64,000 bases of DNA from Streptomyces klenkii (GTDB lineage Bacteria; Actinomycetota; Actinomycetes; Streptomycetales; Streptomycetaceae), in NCBI RefSeq assembly GCF_003626645.1, contig NZ_RBAM01000002.1, forward strand, positions 186,001 through 250,000, given 5' to 3'. The notes below the pieces were generated by a model. That model made no database searches. It worked only from the letters and a program-made list of their open reading frames with translations, and was not told the DNA's origin. The translations under genes and the position numbers were made by a program. Of this stretch, positions 15,506 through 23,604 are shown one piece after another (the first letter of the stretch is position 1; each line of letters opens with the position of its first letter).

Positions 15506-16465
15506 GTGACCAGTGCCCGTACGCGCCGTGAAGCCCTGCCCAAGGCGGGCGGGGCGATTTCCCAGCCCCGCGCCGACCTCCACCCCCACCCCACCGTCCG
15601 TACGGACCTCTTCCTGCTCGCGATCGCCATCTCCGGCATCTCGCTCTCGGCCCCCCTGATCGCGGCGACCGCCGCGCCCGCCCTGGCCATCGCCTTCTGG
15701 CGCAACGCCATGGCCGTGGGCGCCCTCTCGCCCTTCGCCCTCACCCGGCACCGCGCCGAGCTCTTCTCCCTGGGCCGCCGGAACCTGCTCCTGGCCGTGG
15801 CCGCCGGCGCGCTGCTGGCCGTGCACTTCGGGGTGTGGCTGCCGAGCCTCCAGATGACGTCGGTCGCCTCCTCGACCGCCCTGGTCACCACGACCCCGAT
15901 CTGGACGACGCTCCTGATGCGGCTGCGCGGCCACCGCCCGCCCGCGCTGGTGTGGGCGGGCACCGCCCTCGCCTTCCTGGGCGTGGTGATCCTGACCGGC
16001 GTCGACCTGTCCCTGTCCTCGCGCGCCCTCGCCGGGGACGCGCTCGCCCTCTTCGGCGGCATGACCGCCGCCGGCTACGTGCTGCTGGGCGCGGAGGTGC
16101 GCCGTACGGTCGGCACGGTCACGTACAGCTACGTCTGCTACGGGACGACGACCGTCCTGCTGCTCGCCGCGTGCCTGGTCTCCGGCGCGTCCCTCGGGGG
16201 CTACGACGGCGGCACCTGGCTGAAGCTGGCGGTCCTGACGGTCACCGCGCAGCTGCTCGGCCACTCGCTGATCAACCGCGTGGTCAAGGGCCTCGGCCCG
16301 TCCATCACCTCCACGGCGATCCTGCTGGAGACGCCGGGCGCGGCCCTGATCGCGGCGCTGTGGCTGGGGCAGACCCCGCCGGCCGCGTCCTACCCGGCGC
16401 TGGCGGTGATCATGGCCGGCCTGGGCCTCGTCATCATGGCCGACCGCGCGGCGAAGAAGGGCTGA
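15506..16465 (+). CDS. EamA/DMT-family exporter
   Basis: A 319-aa drug/metabolite transporter superfamily protein with about ten membrane helices arranged as two EamA repeats. The first begins TDLFLLAIAISGISLSAPLI near residue 36; the second ends with TSTAILLETPGAALIAALWLG and YPALAVIMAGLGLVIMA. A polar 35-residue N-terminus precedes helix 1. The family exports amino acids, nucleosides or drugs; the substrate cannot be told. The GTG at 15506 begins VTSARTRREALPKAGG; a longer frame start at 15428 would overlap the divergent gene's start. It converges on corA with a 6-bp gap. Confidence 0.87.
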   Translation: MTSARTRREALPKAGGAISQPRADLHPHPTVRTDLFLLAIAISGISLSAPLIAATAAPALAIAFWRNAMAVGALSPFALTRHRAELFSLGRRNLLLAVAAGALLAVHFGVWLPSLQMTSVASSTALVTTTPIWTTLLMRLRGHRPPALVWAGTALAFLGVVILTGVDLSLSSRALAGDALALFGGMTAAGYVLLGAEVRRTVGTVTYSYVCYGTTTVLLLAACLVSGASLGGYDGGTWLKLAVLTVTAQLLGHSLINRVVKGLGPSITSTAILLETPGAALIAALWLGQTPPAASYPALAVIMAGLGLVIMADRAAKKG

Positions 16466-16471
16466 AGAGGG

Positions 16472-17578
16472 TTAGAGCCAGCCGTTGCGCTTGAAGCCGC
16501 GGTGGATGGTCACACAGATGGCGACCGTCACGACCATGACCGCCGGATAGCCGTACTTCCAGTGCAGCTCCGGCATGTGGTCGAAGTTCATGCCGTAGAT
16601 CCCGGCGATCATCGTCGGCACGGCGAAGATTGCCGCCCATGACGTGATCTTGCGCATGTCCTCGTTCTGGGCGACGGACGCCTGGGCGAGGTTGGCCTGG
16701 AGGATCGAGTTCAGCAGGTCGTCGAAGGACAGGACCTGCTCGTGGACGCGGGCGAGGTGGTCGGCCACGTCCCGGAAGTACTTCTGGATGTCCGGGTCGA
16801 CCAGCCGCATCGGCCGCTCGCTGAGCTGCTGCATCGGCCGCAGCAGCGGGGCGACGGCCCGCTTGAACTCCAGCACCTCGCGCTTGAGCTGGTAGATCCG
16901 GCCCGCGTCGCCGCCGCGCGAGGCGCCCTTGCCGGCGGGCGAGAAGACGTCGATCTCCACCTCGTCGATGTCGTCCTGCACGGCGTCGGCGACGGCGATG
17001 TAGCCGTCCACGACCTGGTCGGCGATCGCGTGCAGCACCGCGGACGGGCCCTTGGCCAGCAGCTCCGGGTCGTCCTGGAGGCGGTGGCGCAGTGCGCGCA
17101 GCGAGCCCTGGCCGCCGTGCCGGACGGTGATGATGAAGTCCGGCCCGGTGAAGCACATCACCTCGCCGGTCTCGACGACCTCGCTGGTCGCGGTGAGCTC
17201 GGCGTGCTCGACGTAGTGGATGGTCTTGAAGACGGTGAACAGCGTGTCGTCGTAGCGCTCCAGCTTGGGCCGCTGGTGGGCGTGGACGGCGTCCTCGACG
17301 GCGAGCGGGTGCAGCCCGAACTCCGCGGCGATGCCGGAGAACTCACGCTCCGTCGGCTCGTGCAGCCCTATCCAGGCGAAGCCGCCGCCGGCCCGCACCC
17401 GGCGCATCGCCTCGGCGGGGCTGACGTGGTCGCTCATGCGCTTGCCGCCGCGGTAGACGGCGCAGTCGACGACCGCGCTGCTGACCGAGGGGTCCCGGGT
17501 GGTGTCGTAGTTGTACGGGACGGCATCCCGGCGCAGGGCGGGACGGACGGCGGCGCGCAGGTCGCGGATCATCGACAT
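16472..17578 (-). CDS. corA: CorA-family magnesium/cobalt transporter
   Basis: 368 aa. A large cytoplasmic N-terminal domain is followed by two C-terminal membrane helices, with the diagnostic GMN motif at residues 329-331 (IYGMNFDHMPEL) at the end of the first. The periplasmic loop lacks the strict MPEL-only form but contains HMPEL, as in CorA proper rather than ZntB. The RGFKRNGW basic C-terminus faces the cytoplasm. ATG 17576-17578 has AAGGAG 7 nt upstream. The protein forms a pentameric Mg2+ channel. Its 5' side has an unusually long (about 500 bp) repeat-bearing spacer that may carry regulation. Confidence 0.92.
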   Translation of the reverse strand: MSMIRDLRAAVRPALRRDAVPYNYDTTRDPSVSSAVVDCAVYRGGKRMSDHVSPAEAMRRVRAGGGFAWIGLHEPTEREFSGIAAEFGLHPLAVEDAVHAHQRPKLERYDDTLFTVFKTIHYVEHAELTATSEVVETGEVMCFTGPDFIITVRHGGQGSLRALRHRLQDDPELLAKGPSAVLHAIADQVVDGYIAVADAVQDDIDEVEIDVFSPAGKGASRGGDAGRIYQLKREVLEFKRAVAPLLRPMQQLSERPMRLVDPDIQKYFRDVADHLARVHEQVLSFDDLLNSILQANLAQASVAQNEDMRKITSWAAIFAVPTMIAGIYGMNFDHMPELHWKYGYPAVMVVTVAICVTIHRGFKRNGWL

Positions 17579-17727
17579 GGCAGGGCTCCTTCACGGGCCG
17601 GCCGCCAGCCCGGGTGCGGAGTGCGCGCGCAACGCTGTCCGGAACGTGGACGTGCATCCATGACCGGGAACACGTCCGCACATCGGACGGCGCTTCGAGC
17701 AGTGCGGGAGGCTGACGGCAGTTCGCG

Positions 17728-17778
17728 GAGAACTTCGCAGAGAAGCGGTGACTTCGAAGCAGAGAACTTCGCAGAGAA
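17728..17778. repeat. 17-bp direct repeats upstream of corA
   Basis: GAGAACTTCGCAGAGAA occurs exactly at 17728-17744 and 17762-17778 (34-bp period), with the palindrome CTTCGAAG between. Exact repeats spaced about three helical turns apart in a promoter spacer are typical of operator sites; the regulator is unknown. Confidence 0.65.
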
Positions 17779-18071
17779 CACGGAACAAAGCGGGACGAAG
17801 GCGCTCTTCCGTCGGGCACTGCGGGCGCGAAAGAACTTCCGGGAAAACGTCGGCGGCACTGCCGGGTCGGAAGATCTCAGATCACAGGGTGTGCGTCCGG
17901 AGCGAAGGGACGGGAGAACTGCCGGTACTGCACGGTCGACTAGGATCCACCGCAGCCCCACCTCCTCCGGCCGGTCCCCGCTGAGGGACGAACGTAACTC
18001 CCTGACCAGAGGTCAAGGCTAGCAGCCACTTGACCCGTCAATACCCTCCTTTGCCCGTTCGATACGCGTTC

Positions 18072-18077
18072 TATGCT
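18072..18077 (+). promoter_or_regulatory. -10 hexamer of leaderless SUFU-domain gene
   Basis: TATGCT lies 6 nt before the ATG at 18084, with TTGCCC at 18051-18056 as a possible -35 (15-nt spacer). No ribosome site is present, which fits a leaderless transcript. Confidence 0.5.
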
Positions 18078-18083
18078 CACTGC

Positions 18084-18668
18084 ATGTCAGACGTTCTCGC
18101 ACTGGTCGAGGCCCGGCTCCGGACAGCCCTGGGCGAACCGGACGCGCGCGCAGCGGTGACCTTCCTCGGCACGGACCGGATCGAGGTCCTCCGGTTCCAT
18201 GACGGGGACGTCGTCCGCTACGCCACGCTCGGCATGTCGGCCCAGCCCATGGCCGACCCCACGGCGGTCGTGGCCGACCCCCTGCGCGGCCCCCGCGCCG
18301 AGCTGGTCCTCTCCGTCCGCGCCGGCCTCGCCGACACGGACAAGGTGCTGCGCCCGCTCGCCGTCCTCGCCGCCTCCCCCCAGGTGGAGGGCCTCGTCGT
18401 CGCGCCCGGCGCCTCGCTCGACACCGGCGAACCGCTGTGGCCCGGGGCCCCCTTCACCTCCGTCCTCGTCGCCGAGTCCGGGGGCCTGGTCGAGGACCTG
18501 GAGCTGGACGCCCCCATGGACCCCGTCCGCTTCCTCCCCCTGCTGCCCATGACCCCCAATGAGGCGGCCTGGAAGCGCGTGCAGGGAGCGGAGGCGCTGC
18601 AAGAGCGGTGGCTGAAGAACGGCACCGACCTGCGTGACCCGAAGCGCTCCGGGGTACCCCTGGGGTGA
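18084..18668 (+). CDS. Suppressor-of-fused (SUFU) domain protein
   Basis: A 194-aa cytoplasmic protein that is nearly all one SUFU-like domain: VRYATLGMSAQPM, then RAELVLSVRAGLAD and the C-terminal LLPMTPNEAAWKRVQGAEALQERW. In bacteria this fold is often found as a stand-alone protein or in polymorphic-toxin immunity proteins; no toxin gene is adjacent here, so a housekeeping role is more likely. It ends RDPKRSGVPLG. The ATG 18084 is chosen over an earlier frame start (18030) because of the -10 element just upstream. Confidence 0.78.
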   Translation: MSDVLALVEARLRTALGEPDARAAVTFLGTDRIEVLRFHDGDVVRYATLGMSAQPMADPTAVVADPLRGPRAELVLSVRAGLADTDKVLRPLAVLAASPQVEGLVVAPGASLDTGEPLWPGAPFTSVLVAESGGLVEDLELDAPMDPVRFLPLLPMTPNEAAWKRVQGAEALQERWLKNGTDLRDPKRSGVPLG

Positions 18669-18742
18669 CCCTCCGGGCCCGCGCCGTCCGGACGGGTGAT
18701 CGTCCTTGACGCGGCGGCGGCCTGGGAGGACCGTTGGAGGCT

Positions 18743-19393
18743 ATGAGGGGCGAACCCAGTTGCCCGAAGTGCGGTGGCCGGGTGCGAGCGCCCGGTCTCT
18801 TCGCCGACTCGTGGCAGTGCGACGTCCACGGCACGGTGTACCCCTTGCAGCCCGTCGTCCCGCCGAGCGTGGATGCGCTGGCCGTCGTCGTCAACCGCTC
18901 CCACGTGCCCGTGTGGATGCCCTGGCCGCTGCCCGTCGGCTGGCTGTTCACGGGCGTGGTCTGCGCCGGGGACGACCGCAGCGGCGGGCGGGCCACCGCC
19001 GTCGCCTGCTCCGGCCCGAGCCCCCTGGGCGGCCCCGGCGAGCTGCTCCTGGTGGCCGAGGAGCTCGGCGTCGGCCTCGGCGCGCGCTACGCCGGCATCG
19101 ACGGCCCCGACCCCGGCCCCTCCCTCCGCGTCGACCGCTCCCCGCACGCCAAGGTGCACGCGGCCGGCCGCCCCACGCCCCTGTGGCACGTCGAGGGCGC
19201 GCCCGAGGACCGGGCCGTCTTCGCGGGCGAGGCGCGGGGCCTGTGGCTGTGGGCCGTGGTCTGGCCGGAGCGGTCGGGCCTCCTGATGTACGACGAGCTG
19301 GTGCTCACGGACCTGCGGGACGCGGGCGCGGAGGTGGACCTCCTCCCGTGCGGGGCGCTCTCGCCGCGCCTCCTGCCCCCGCCGGGCCGCTAG
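18743..19393 (+). CDS. Zinc-ribbon DUF6758 family protein
   Basis: A 216-aa protein found mainly in streptomycetes. It begins with a CPKCGG knuckle (residues about 7-12) and a second half CDVHG about 17 residues later, forming a Cys3His-type zinc ribbon. The remainder is a conserved domain (VPVWMPWPLPVGWLFTGV; ARYAGIDGPDPGP; RSGLLMYDELVLTDLRDAG). No membrane helix is present. ATG 18743 is taken as the start; TTG 18734 with GGGAGG 4 nt upstream is a real alternative, adding three residues. The function is unknown; the ribbon suggests nucleic-acid or protein binding. Confidence 0.8.
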   Translation: MRGEPSCPKCGGRVRAPGLFADSWQCDVHGTVYPLQPVVPPSVDALAVVVNRSHVPVWMPWPLPVGWLFTGVVCAGDDRSGGRATAVACSGPSPLGGPGELLLVAEELGVGLGARYAGIDGPDPGPSLRVDRSPHAKVHAAGRPTPLWHVEGAPEDRAVFAGEARGLWLWAVVWPERSGLLMYDELVLTDLRDAGAEVDLLPCGALSPRLLPPPGR

Positions 19394-19496
19394 CCCCGGC
19401 CGGGCGGGCCCGGGGAAGCGCTGACCGGGGCCGGGGCGGGCCCCGGTTATCCTGAAGCGGTCCCTTGTCTTTACCGTTGCCGTGAGGAGCCGTGTC

Positions 19497-20360
19497 GTGC
19501 GCATTGACCTGCACACCCACTCCACGGCCTCCGACGGCACGGACACCCCCGCCGAGCTGGTCCGCAACGCGGCCGCGGCCGGGCTGGACGTCGTGGCGCT
19601 CACCGACCACGACGGCGTCGGCGGCCACGCCGAGGCCATTGCGGCGCTGCCCGCCGGGCTGACCCTGGTCACGGGCGCGGAGCTGTCCTGCCGGCTCCCC
19701 GGCCCCGACGGCTTCAGCGTCCACATGCTGGCGTACCTCTTCGACCCGCTGGAGCCGGACCTGGCCCGCGAGCGGGACCTCGTCCGCGACGACCGCGTCC
19801 CCCGCGCCCGCGCCATGGTCACCAAGCTCAACGAGCTCGGCGTGCCCGTCTCGTGGGAGCGCGTCGCGCAGATCGCCGGCGACGGCGCCGTCGGCCGGCC
19901 GCACGTGGCCAGCGCCATGGTCGAGCTCGGCGTCGTGGGCAGCGTCTCCGACGCTTTCACCTCCGAGTGGCTCTCGGGCGACGGCCGCGCCTTCGTCGAG
20001 AAGCACGAGCTGGATCCGTTCGACGCGATCCGCCTGGTCAAGGCGGCCGGCGGCGTCACCGTCCTCGCGCACCCGTTCGCGTTCAAGCGCGGCAACTGCG
20101 TCTCGGAGAGCGCGATAGCCGAGCTGGCCTCGGCCGGGCTCGACGGCATCGAGGTCGACCACATGGACCACGACGCCCCCACCCGGGCCCGGCTGCGCGG
20201 CCTCGCCGCCGACCTCTCCCTGCTGACCACCGGTTCCAGCGACTACCACGGCAGCCGCAAGACCTGTTCGCTCGGCGAGTTCACGACCGACCCGGAAATC
20301 TACGGCGAGATCACGCGCCGGGCCACGGGCGCGTTCCCCGTCCCCGGCGCCGGCGGCTGA
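19497..20360 (+). CDS. PHP-domain phosphoesterase (YciV/RNase AM-like)
   Basis: A 287-aa cytoplasmic metallo-phosphoesterase. The four PHP motifs are in order: IDLHTHSTASDG (residues 3-14), ALTDHDGVGG (about 37-46), LAHPF near 195 and SSDYHG near 255. Similar enzymes hydrolyse 3',5'-bisphosphonucleotides or trim RNA 5' ends; the exact substrate is not fixed by sequence. The GTG at 19497 (VRIDLHTH) is preferred over the GTG at 19482 because AGGAG (19485-19489) would lie within the longer form and is well spaced for the shorter. The MarC gene follows on the same strand. Confidence 0.88.
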   Translation: MRIDLHTHSTASDGTDTPAELVRNAAAAGLDVVALTDHDGVGGHAEAIAALPAGLTLVTGAELSCRLPGPDGFSVHMLAYLFDPLEPDLARERDLVRDDRVPRARAMVTKLNELGVPVSWERVAQIAGDGAVGRPHVASAMVELGVVGSVSDAFTSEWLSGDGRAFVEKHELDPFDAIRLVKAAGGVTVLAHPFAFKRGNCVSESAIAELASAGLDGIEVDHMDHDAPTRARLRGLAADLSLLTTGSSDYHGSRKTCSLGEFTTDPEIYGEITRRATGAFPVPGAGG

Positions 20361-20536
20361 CCGCACCCCTCTTCCCGGTTCCGGTCGCGCCCGCATATCC
20401 CCGTCCTCACCACCCCCGGTGATGCCGTGCGCGGGTGACCGCACCCGTACGCCCCCCGCCCGCGCCGCCGTACGCCCGTACGCGCCGACGGGCGTTCCGC
20501 ACCTGCTCGCACCACCCACTCCTGCAAGGCTCATCT

Positions 20537-21142
20537 GTGTTCGACTTCGCCGTCTTCGGATCCCTCTTCCTCACCCTCTTCGTGATCATGGACCCGCCCG
20601 GGATCACGCCGATCTTCCTCGCCCTCACCTCCGGCCGCCCGGCCAAGGTCCAGCGCCGCATGGCCTGGCAGGCCGCCGCGGTCGCCTTCGGCGTGATCAC
20701 CGTCTTCGGCATCTGCGGCCAGCAGATCCTGGACTACCTGCACATCACCACGCCGGCGCTGATGATCGCGGGCGGTCTGCTCCTGCTGCTGATCGCGCTG
20801 GACCTGCTCACGGGCAAGTCGGAGGAGCCGACGCAGACCAAGGACGTCAACGTGGCGCTCGTGCCGCTCGGCATGCCGCTGCTCGCGGGGCCGGGAGCGA
20901 TCGTCTCGGTGATCCTCGCCGTGCAGCACGCGGATTCGGCCGGCGCGCAGATCTCGGTGTGGGCGGCGATCGCCGCGATGCACGTCGTGCTGTGGCTCGT
21001 GATGCGCTACTCGCTGCTGATCATCCGGGTGATCAAGGACGGCGGCGTGGTGCTGGTGACGCGGCTCGCGGGCATGATGCTCTCCGCCCTGGCTGTCCAG
21101 CAGATCATCAACGGCATCACGCAGGTGATCGAGGCCAGGTGA
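20537..21142 (+). CDS. MarC/UPF0056 family membrane protein
   Basis: 201 aa with six predicted membrane helices in two sets of three, as in the MarC family. Conserved stretches include the N-terminal FVIMDPPGITPIFLAL and the mid-protein LVPLGMPLLAGPGAI. A 20-residue polar loop (LLTGKSEEPTQTKD) separates the halves. The GTG at 20537 (VFDFAVFGS) fits the membrane start. The family was first linked to antibiotic resistance, but this was not confirmed; the function is unknown. A very strong hairpin follows the stop. Confidence 0.87.
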   Translation: MFDFAVFGSLFLTLFVIMDPPGITPIFLALTSGRPAKVQRRMAWQAAAVAFGVITVFGICGQQILDYLHITTPALMIAGGLLLLLIALDLLTGKSEEPTQTKDVNVALVPLGMPLLAGPGAIVSVILAVQHADSAGAQISVWAAIAAMHVVLWLVMRYSLLIIRVIKDGGVVLVTRLAGMMLSALAVQQIINGITQVIEAR

Positions 21143-21178
21143 CCCGCCGCCGCGCCGGGCGCGCGGCCACGCATGCGA

Positions 21179-21215
21179 CGACACCCCCGTACGGACTGTC
21201 CGTACGGGGGTGTCG
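21179..21215. terminator. Perfect 17-bp bidirectional terminator
   Basis: CGACACCCCCGTACGGA (21179-21195) and its exact reverse complement (21199-21215) flank a CTG loop, between the convergent MarC gene and the 50-aa gene. Confidence 0.85.
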
Positions 21216-21238
21216 CTGTTCGCGAAGGAGCGTCGGCG

Positions 21239-21391
21239 CTACTGTGCCGCGGAGGCGGCCGGGCGGATATAGATGCGCTGACCCGTCGAAGCGGCCTGCT
21301 GCACGATCCGGTTGACCGAGGCGGCGTCCACGACGGTGCTGTCCACGGCGGTGCCGTTGACGTCGTCCAGGCGCATGATTTCGAAGCGCAC
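21239..21391 (-). CDS. Small conserved 50-aa protein
   Basis: Starts at GTG (21389-21391) with GGGAG 8 nt upstream and ends TAG at 21239-21241. The product begins MRFEIMRLDD and ends IYIRPAASAAQ; the middle (VDSTVVDAASVNRIVQQA) is a predicted helix. It is rich in Val/Ala with no Cys or membrane helix. I recall near-identical small proteins in other streptomycetes at this site, so it is probably a real gene. A much longer frame running through it to 21772 overlaps the NYN gene and is rejected. Confidence 0.7.
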   Translation of the reverse strand: MRFEIMRLDDVNGTAVDSTVVDAASVNRIVQQAASTGQRIYIRPAASAAQ

Positions 21392-21520
21392 GGCTTCTCC
21401 CTTCGTCTGATCCTCCTGAGGAGAACTGCATGGCTGACGGAACACGCCGCGTCCGTGGGGCGCGTTCCGTAGGGGTACAACGAGGTTACCCCTGCAAACA
21501 TTCCCTACGCTAAGGAAATT

Positions 21521-21545
21521 TTTAACATGACTAAGAATTGTTAAA
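21521..21545. promoter_or_regulatory. AT-rich inverted repeat, candidate operator
   Basis: TTTAACA (21521-21527) and TGTTAAA (21539-21545) form a perfect inverted repeat with an 11-bp spacer, inside an AT-rich island in the divergent promoter region between the 50-aa and NYN genes. Confidence 0.5.
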
Positions 21546-21605
21546 TCCGTGTAACCGAACGCGTTGTTGCCGTAACCGCCTGTGCGTAACGAACGAGACG
21601 ACACC

Positions 21606-22586
21606 ATGACGGATCCTTCCGAGTCCCCCGAGCAGTCCCCCGAGCAGTCCGCCGAGCAGCCCGCCCGGCACGAGCAGCCCCCCGAGCACCTGCGCGCGAT
21701 CGCCGCCGCCGTCCAGCGCACCAACGACCTCCTCACGCGCGTGCTGGCCGAGGTCGCCACGACCCCGTCCACCCACGCGATCTTCGTCGACGCCGGCTAC
21801 GTGTACGCGGCCGCCGGCCGGCTCGTCGCCGGCACCGAGGACCGCCGCTCCTTCGACCTCGACGCCGAAGGGCTGATCGAGGCCTTCATCGACAGGGCGC
21901 GCACGATCTTCCCCGACAGCCGGCTGCTGCGCGTCTACTGGTACGACGGCGCCCGCCGCCGCATCCACACCACCGAGCAGCAGCGCATCGCCGAGCTCCC
22001 CGACGTCAAGGTCCGCCTCGGCAACCTCAACGCCAACAACCAGCAGAAGGGCGTCGACTCCCTCATCCGCACCGACCTCGAATCGCTCGCCCGCCACCGG
22101 GCCATCAGCGACGCGGCCCTCATCGGCGGCGACGAGGACCTCGTCTCGGCCGTCGAGGCCGCCCAGGGCTACGGCGCCCGCGTCCACCTGTGGGGCATCG
22201 AGGCGGCCGGCGGGCGCAACCAGGCCGAGCCGCTGCTGTGGGAGGTCGACAGCCAGCGCACCTTCGACCTCGACTTCTGCAAGCCGTACGTCACCCGGCG
22301 CACCACCCACGAGGCGTACGCCGACGGGGCCTTCGCCGGACGGCCCGCGCCCGGCCGCGACGACGTGCGGTTCGTCGGCGCCCAGGTCGCGGCCCAGTGG
22401 CTGGCCTCGCGCGGCCGCGACAACGTCGCCGAGCTGCTGCCCGGGCACCCCATCCTGCCCGGCGCCGTCGACCAGGAGCTCCTCGTCGAGGCCGAGGCGC
22501 TGCTCGGCCTGTCCCTGCGCGGGCACGCCGACCTGCGCCGGGCCCTGCGCGACGGCTTCTGGGACCACTTGCACACTCAGTTCTGA
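21606..22586 (+). CDS. NYN (PIN-like) domain protein
   Basis: 326 aa. After a low-complexity Glu/Pro/Gln N-terminus (about 40 residues), the NYN/LabA-type domain shows the acidic nuclease-like residues in AIFVDAGYVYAA, in KGVDSLIRTDLESLA and in ALIGGDEDLVSAVEAAQGYG. A helical domain of about 90 residues follows (LASRGRDNVAELLPGHPILP; LSLRGHADLRRALRDGFWDHL). NYN proteins are putative metal-dependent RNases. ATG 21606 gives MTDPSESPEQ; GTG 21582 is the alternative. The region upstream carries an AT-rich inverted repeat. Confidence 0.85.
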   Translation: MTDPSESPEQSPEQSAEQPARHEQPPEHLRAIAAAVQRTNDLLTRVLAEVATTPSTHAIFVDAGYVYAAAGRLVAGTEDRRSFDLDAEGLIEAFIDRARTIFPDSRLLRVYWYDGARRRIHTTEQQRIAELPDVKVRLGNLNANNQQKGVDSLIRTDLESLARHRAISDAALIGGDEDLVSAVEAAQGYGARVHLWGIEAAGGRNQAEPLLWEVDSQRTFDLDFCKPYVTRRTTHEAYADGAFAGRPAPGRDDVRFVGAQVAAQWLASRGRDNVAELLPGHPILPGAVDQELLVEAEALLGLSLRGHADLRRALRDGFWDHLHTQF

Positions 22587-22765
22587 TCCGCACCCGTTCC
22601 GGCCGGGCTTCCCTCGGATGGGATCAACTGCGGGGGGAAAGCGCGTGCCGGAATGCATACGGGGAAGCCGAGTGGAACCCTGGCAGGGGGCCGTGGCCAT
22701 TGGTCCGGCCACCCCCGACGGGAACTCCTGACTCGCAATCCGGAACAGAAACGAGGCGATCGGCC

Positions 22766-23557
22766 ATGTCGGTCACTGACCGTGCCGTGCCCGGGGCGCC
22801 GTGCTGGGTGAGCCTGCTGACCGGCGACCTCGCCGCGGCACAGGCCTTCTACGGCGCCGTCATGGGCTGGACCTTCCGCCGCGGCAGCCTCGGAGAGGAC
22901 TTCTCCGTCGCCCTCTCCGACGGCAGGCCCGTCGCCGGCATCGGCAACGTCGCGCGCCGCATGGGCGTGCCCGTCTCCTGGACCTCCTACTTCGTCGTCG
23001 AGGACGCCGACGTGACCGCCGCGCGCATCCGCGAGCGCAGCGCCACCGTCGCCGTCGGCCCGCTCTCCGTCGGCCCCGGCCGCGCCGCGCTGGCCGCCGA
23101 CCCCGCCGGGGCCGTCTTCGGCTTCTGGGAGGGCAGGACCCTGCGCGAGTGGCAGATCGGCCAGCGGGGCGCCCCGGCCTGGCTGGAGCTGCGCACCCGC
23201 GACGCGTTCGCCTCCGCCATCTTCTACGGCGAGGTCTTCGAATGGGCCACGGGGCGGCCCGACCGCTGCGAGGTCCGCTACGAGGACGAGGCCGTCATGG
23301 TGCGGTCCGGCGGTCACACCGTGGCCTGCCTGCGCGGCGGCGCCATCGAGGCCGCCCCCGACCCGCGGATCCGGCCGCGCTGGCACGTCTACTTCTGCGT
23401 CGAGGACGTGGAGAAGGCCGTCGAGTCCGCGCTCGCGGCCGGGGGCACCGTGGTCGTGGAACCGGGGGAGTCGGAGGTGGGGCGCGAGGCGACGCTGTGC
23501 GACCCGGACGGGGGGCTCTTCACGGTCACGACCGGCTCGGCCGACGACCAGCTCTGA
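22766..23557 (+). CDS. VOC-family (glyoxalase/bleomycin-resistance fold) protein
   Basis: 263 aa made of two tandem VOC domains (residues 10-125 and 135-255). The first opens with CWVSLLTGDLAAAQAFYGAVMGW; the second has AWLELRTRDAFASAIFYGEVFEW and closes with ATLCDPDGGLFTV. Typical metal ligands (His/Glu) are not preserved at the start of domain 1 (CWVSL), so metal catalysis is doubtful; the fold may bind a ligand. ATG 22766 follows ACGAGGCG. The 179-bp upstream spacer shows no clear promoter. Its stop is followed by three tandem 13-mers. Confidence 0.82.
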   Translation: MSVTDRAVPGAPCWVSLLTGDLAAAQAFYGAVMGWTFRRGSLGEDFSVALSDGRPVAGIGNVARRMGVPVSWTSYFVVEDADVTAARIRERSATVAVGPLSVGPGRAALAADPAGAVFGFWEGRTLREWQIGQRGAPAWLELRTRDAFASAIFYGEVFEWATGRPDRCEVRYEDEAVMVRSGGHTVACLRGGAIEAAPDPRIRPRWHVYFCVEDVEKAVESALAAGGTVVVEPGESEVGREATLCDPDGGLFTVTTGSADDQL

Positions 23558-23565
23558 CGGCCGGT

Positions 23566-23604
23566 CCTGATGTTCAGCCCTGACGCTCAGGCCTGACGTT
23601 CAGG
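23566..23604. repeat. Three tandem 13-bp palindromic units
   Basis: CCTGATGTTCAGC, CCTGACGCTCAGG and CCTGACGTTCAGG follow each other without gaps. Each has inverted CCTGA/TCAGG ends. The last unit contains the stop codon of the convergent hydrolase gene. The set may act as a terminator. Confidence 0.75.

Larger units (their letters stand above)
17579..18083. other. Long divergent spacer upstream of corA
   Basis: 505 bp without a credible gene, AT-richer than its flanks. It must contain the corA promoter and leader on the minus strand and the SUFU-gene promoter on the plus strand. Besides the 17-bp direct repeats described separately, it holds GTTC-N5-GAAC at 17721-17733 and the perfect 8-mer palindrome CTTCGAAG at 17752-17759. 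I see no match to an M-box or ydaO riboswitch core, but I could not fold it. Confidence 0.5.

Noticed and set aside
17579..18083. Magnesium (M-box) or ydaO riboswitch before corA
   Set aside because: I could not find the conserved core sequences of either class; only repeats and palindromes are visible.
18084..18668. Toxin-immunity role for the SUFU-domain protein
   Set aside because: No polymorphic toxin or secretion gene lies nearby, and neighbours are housekeeping genes.
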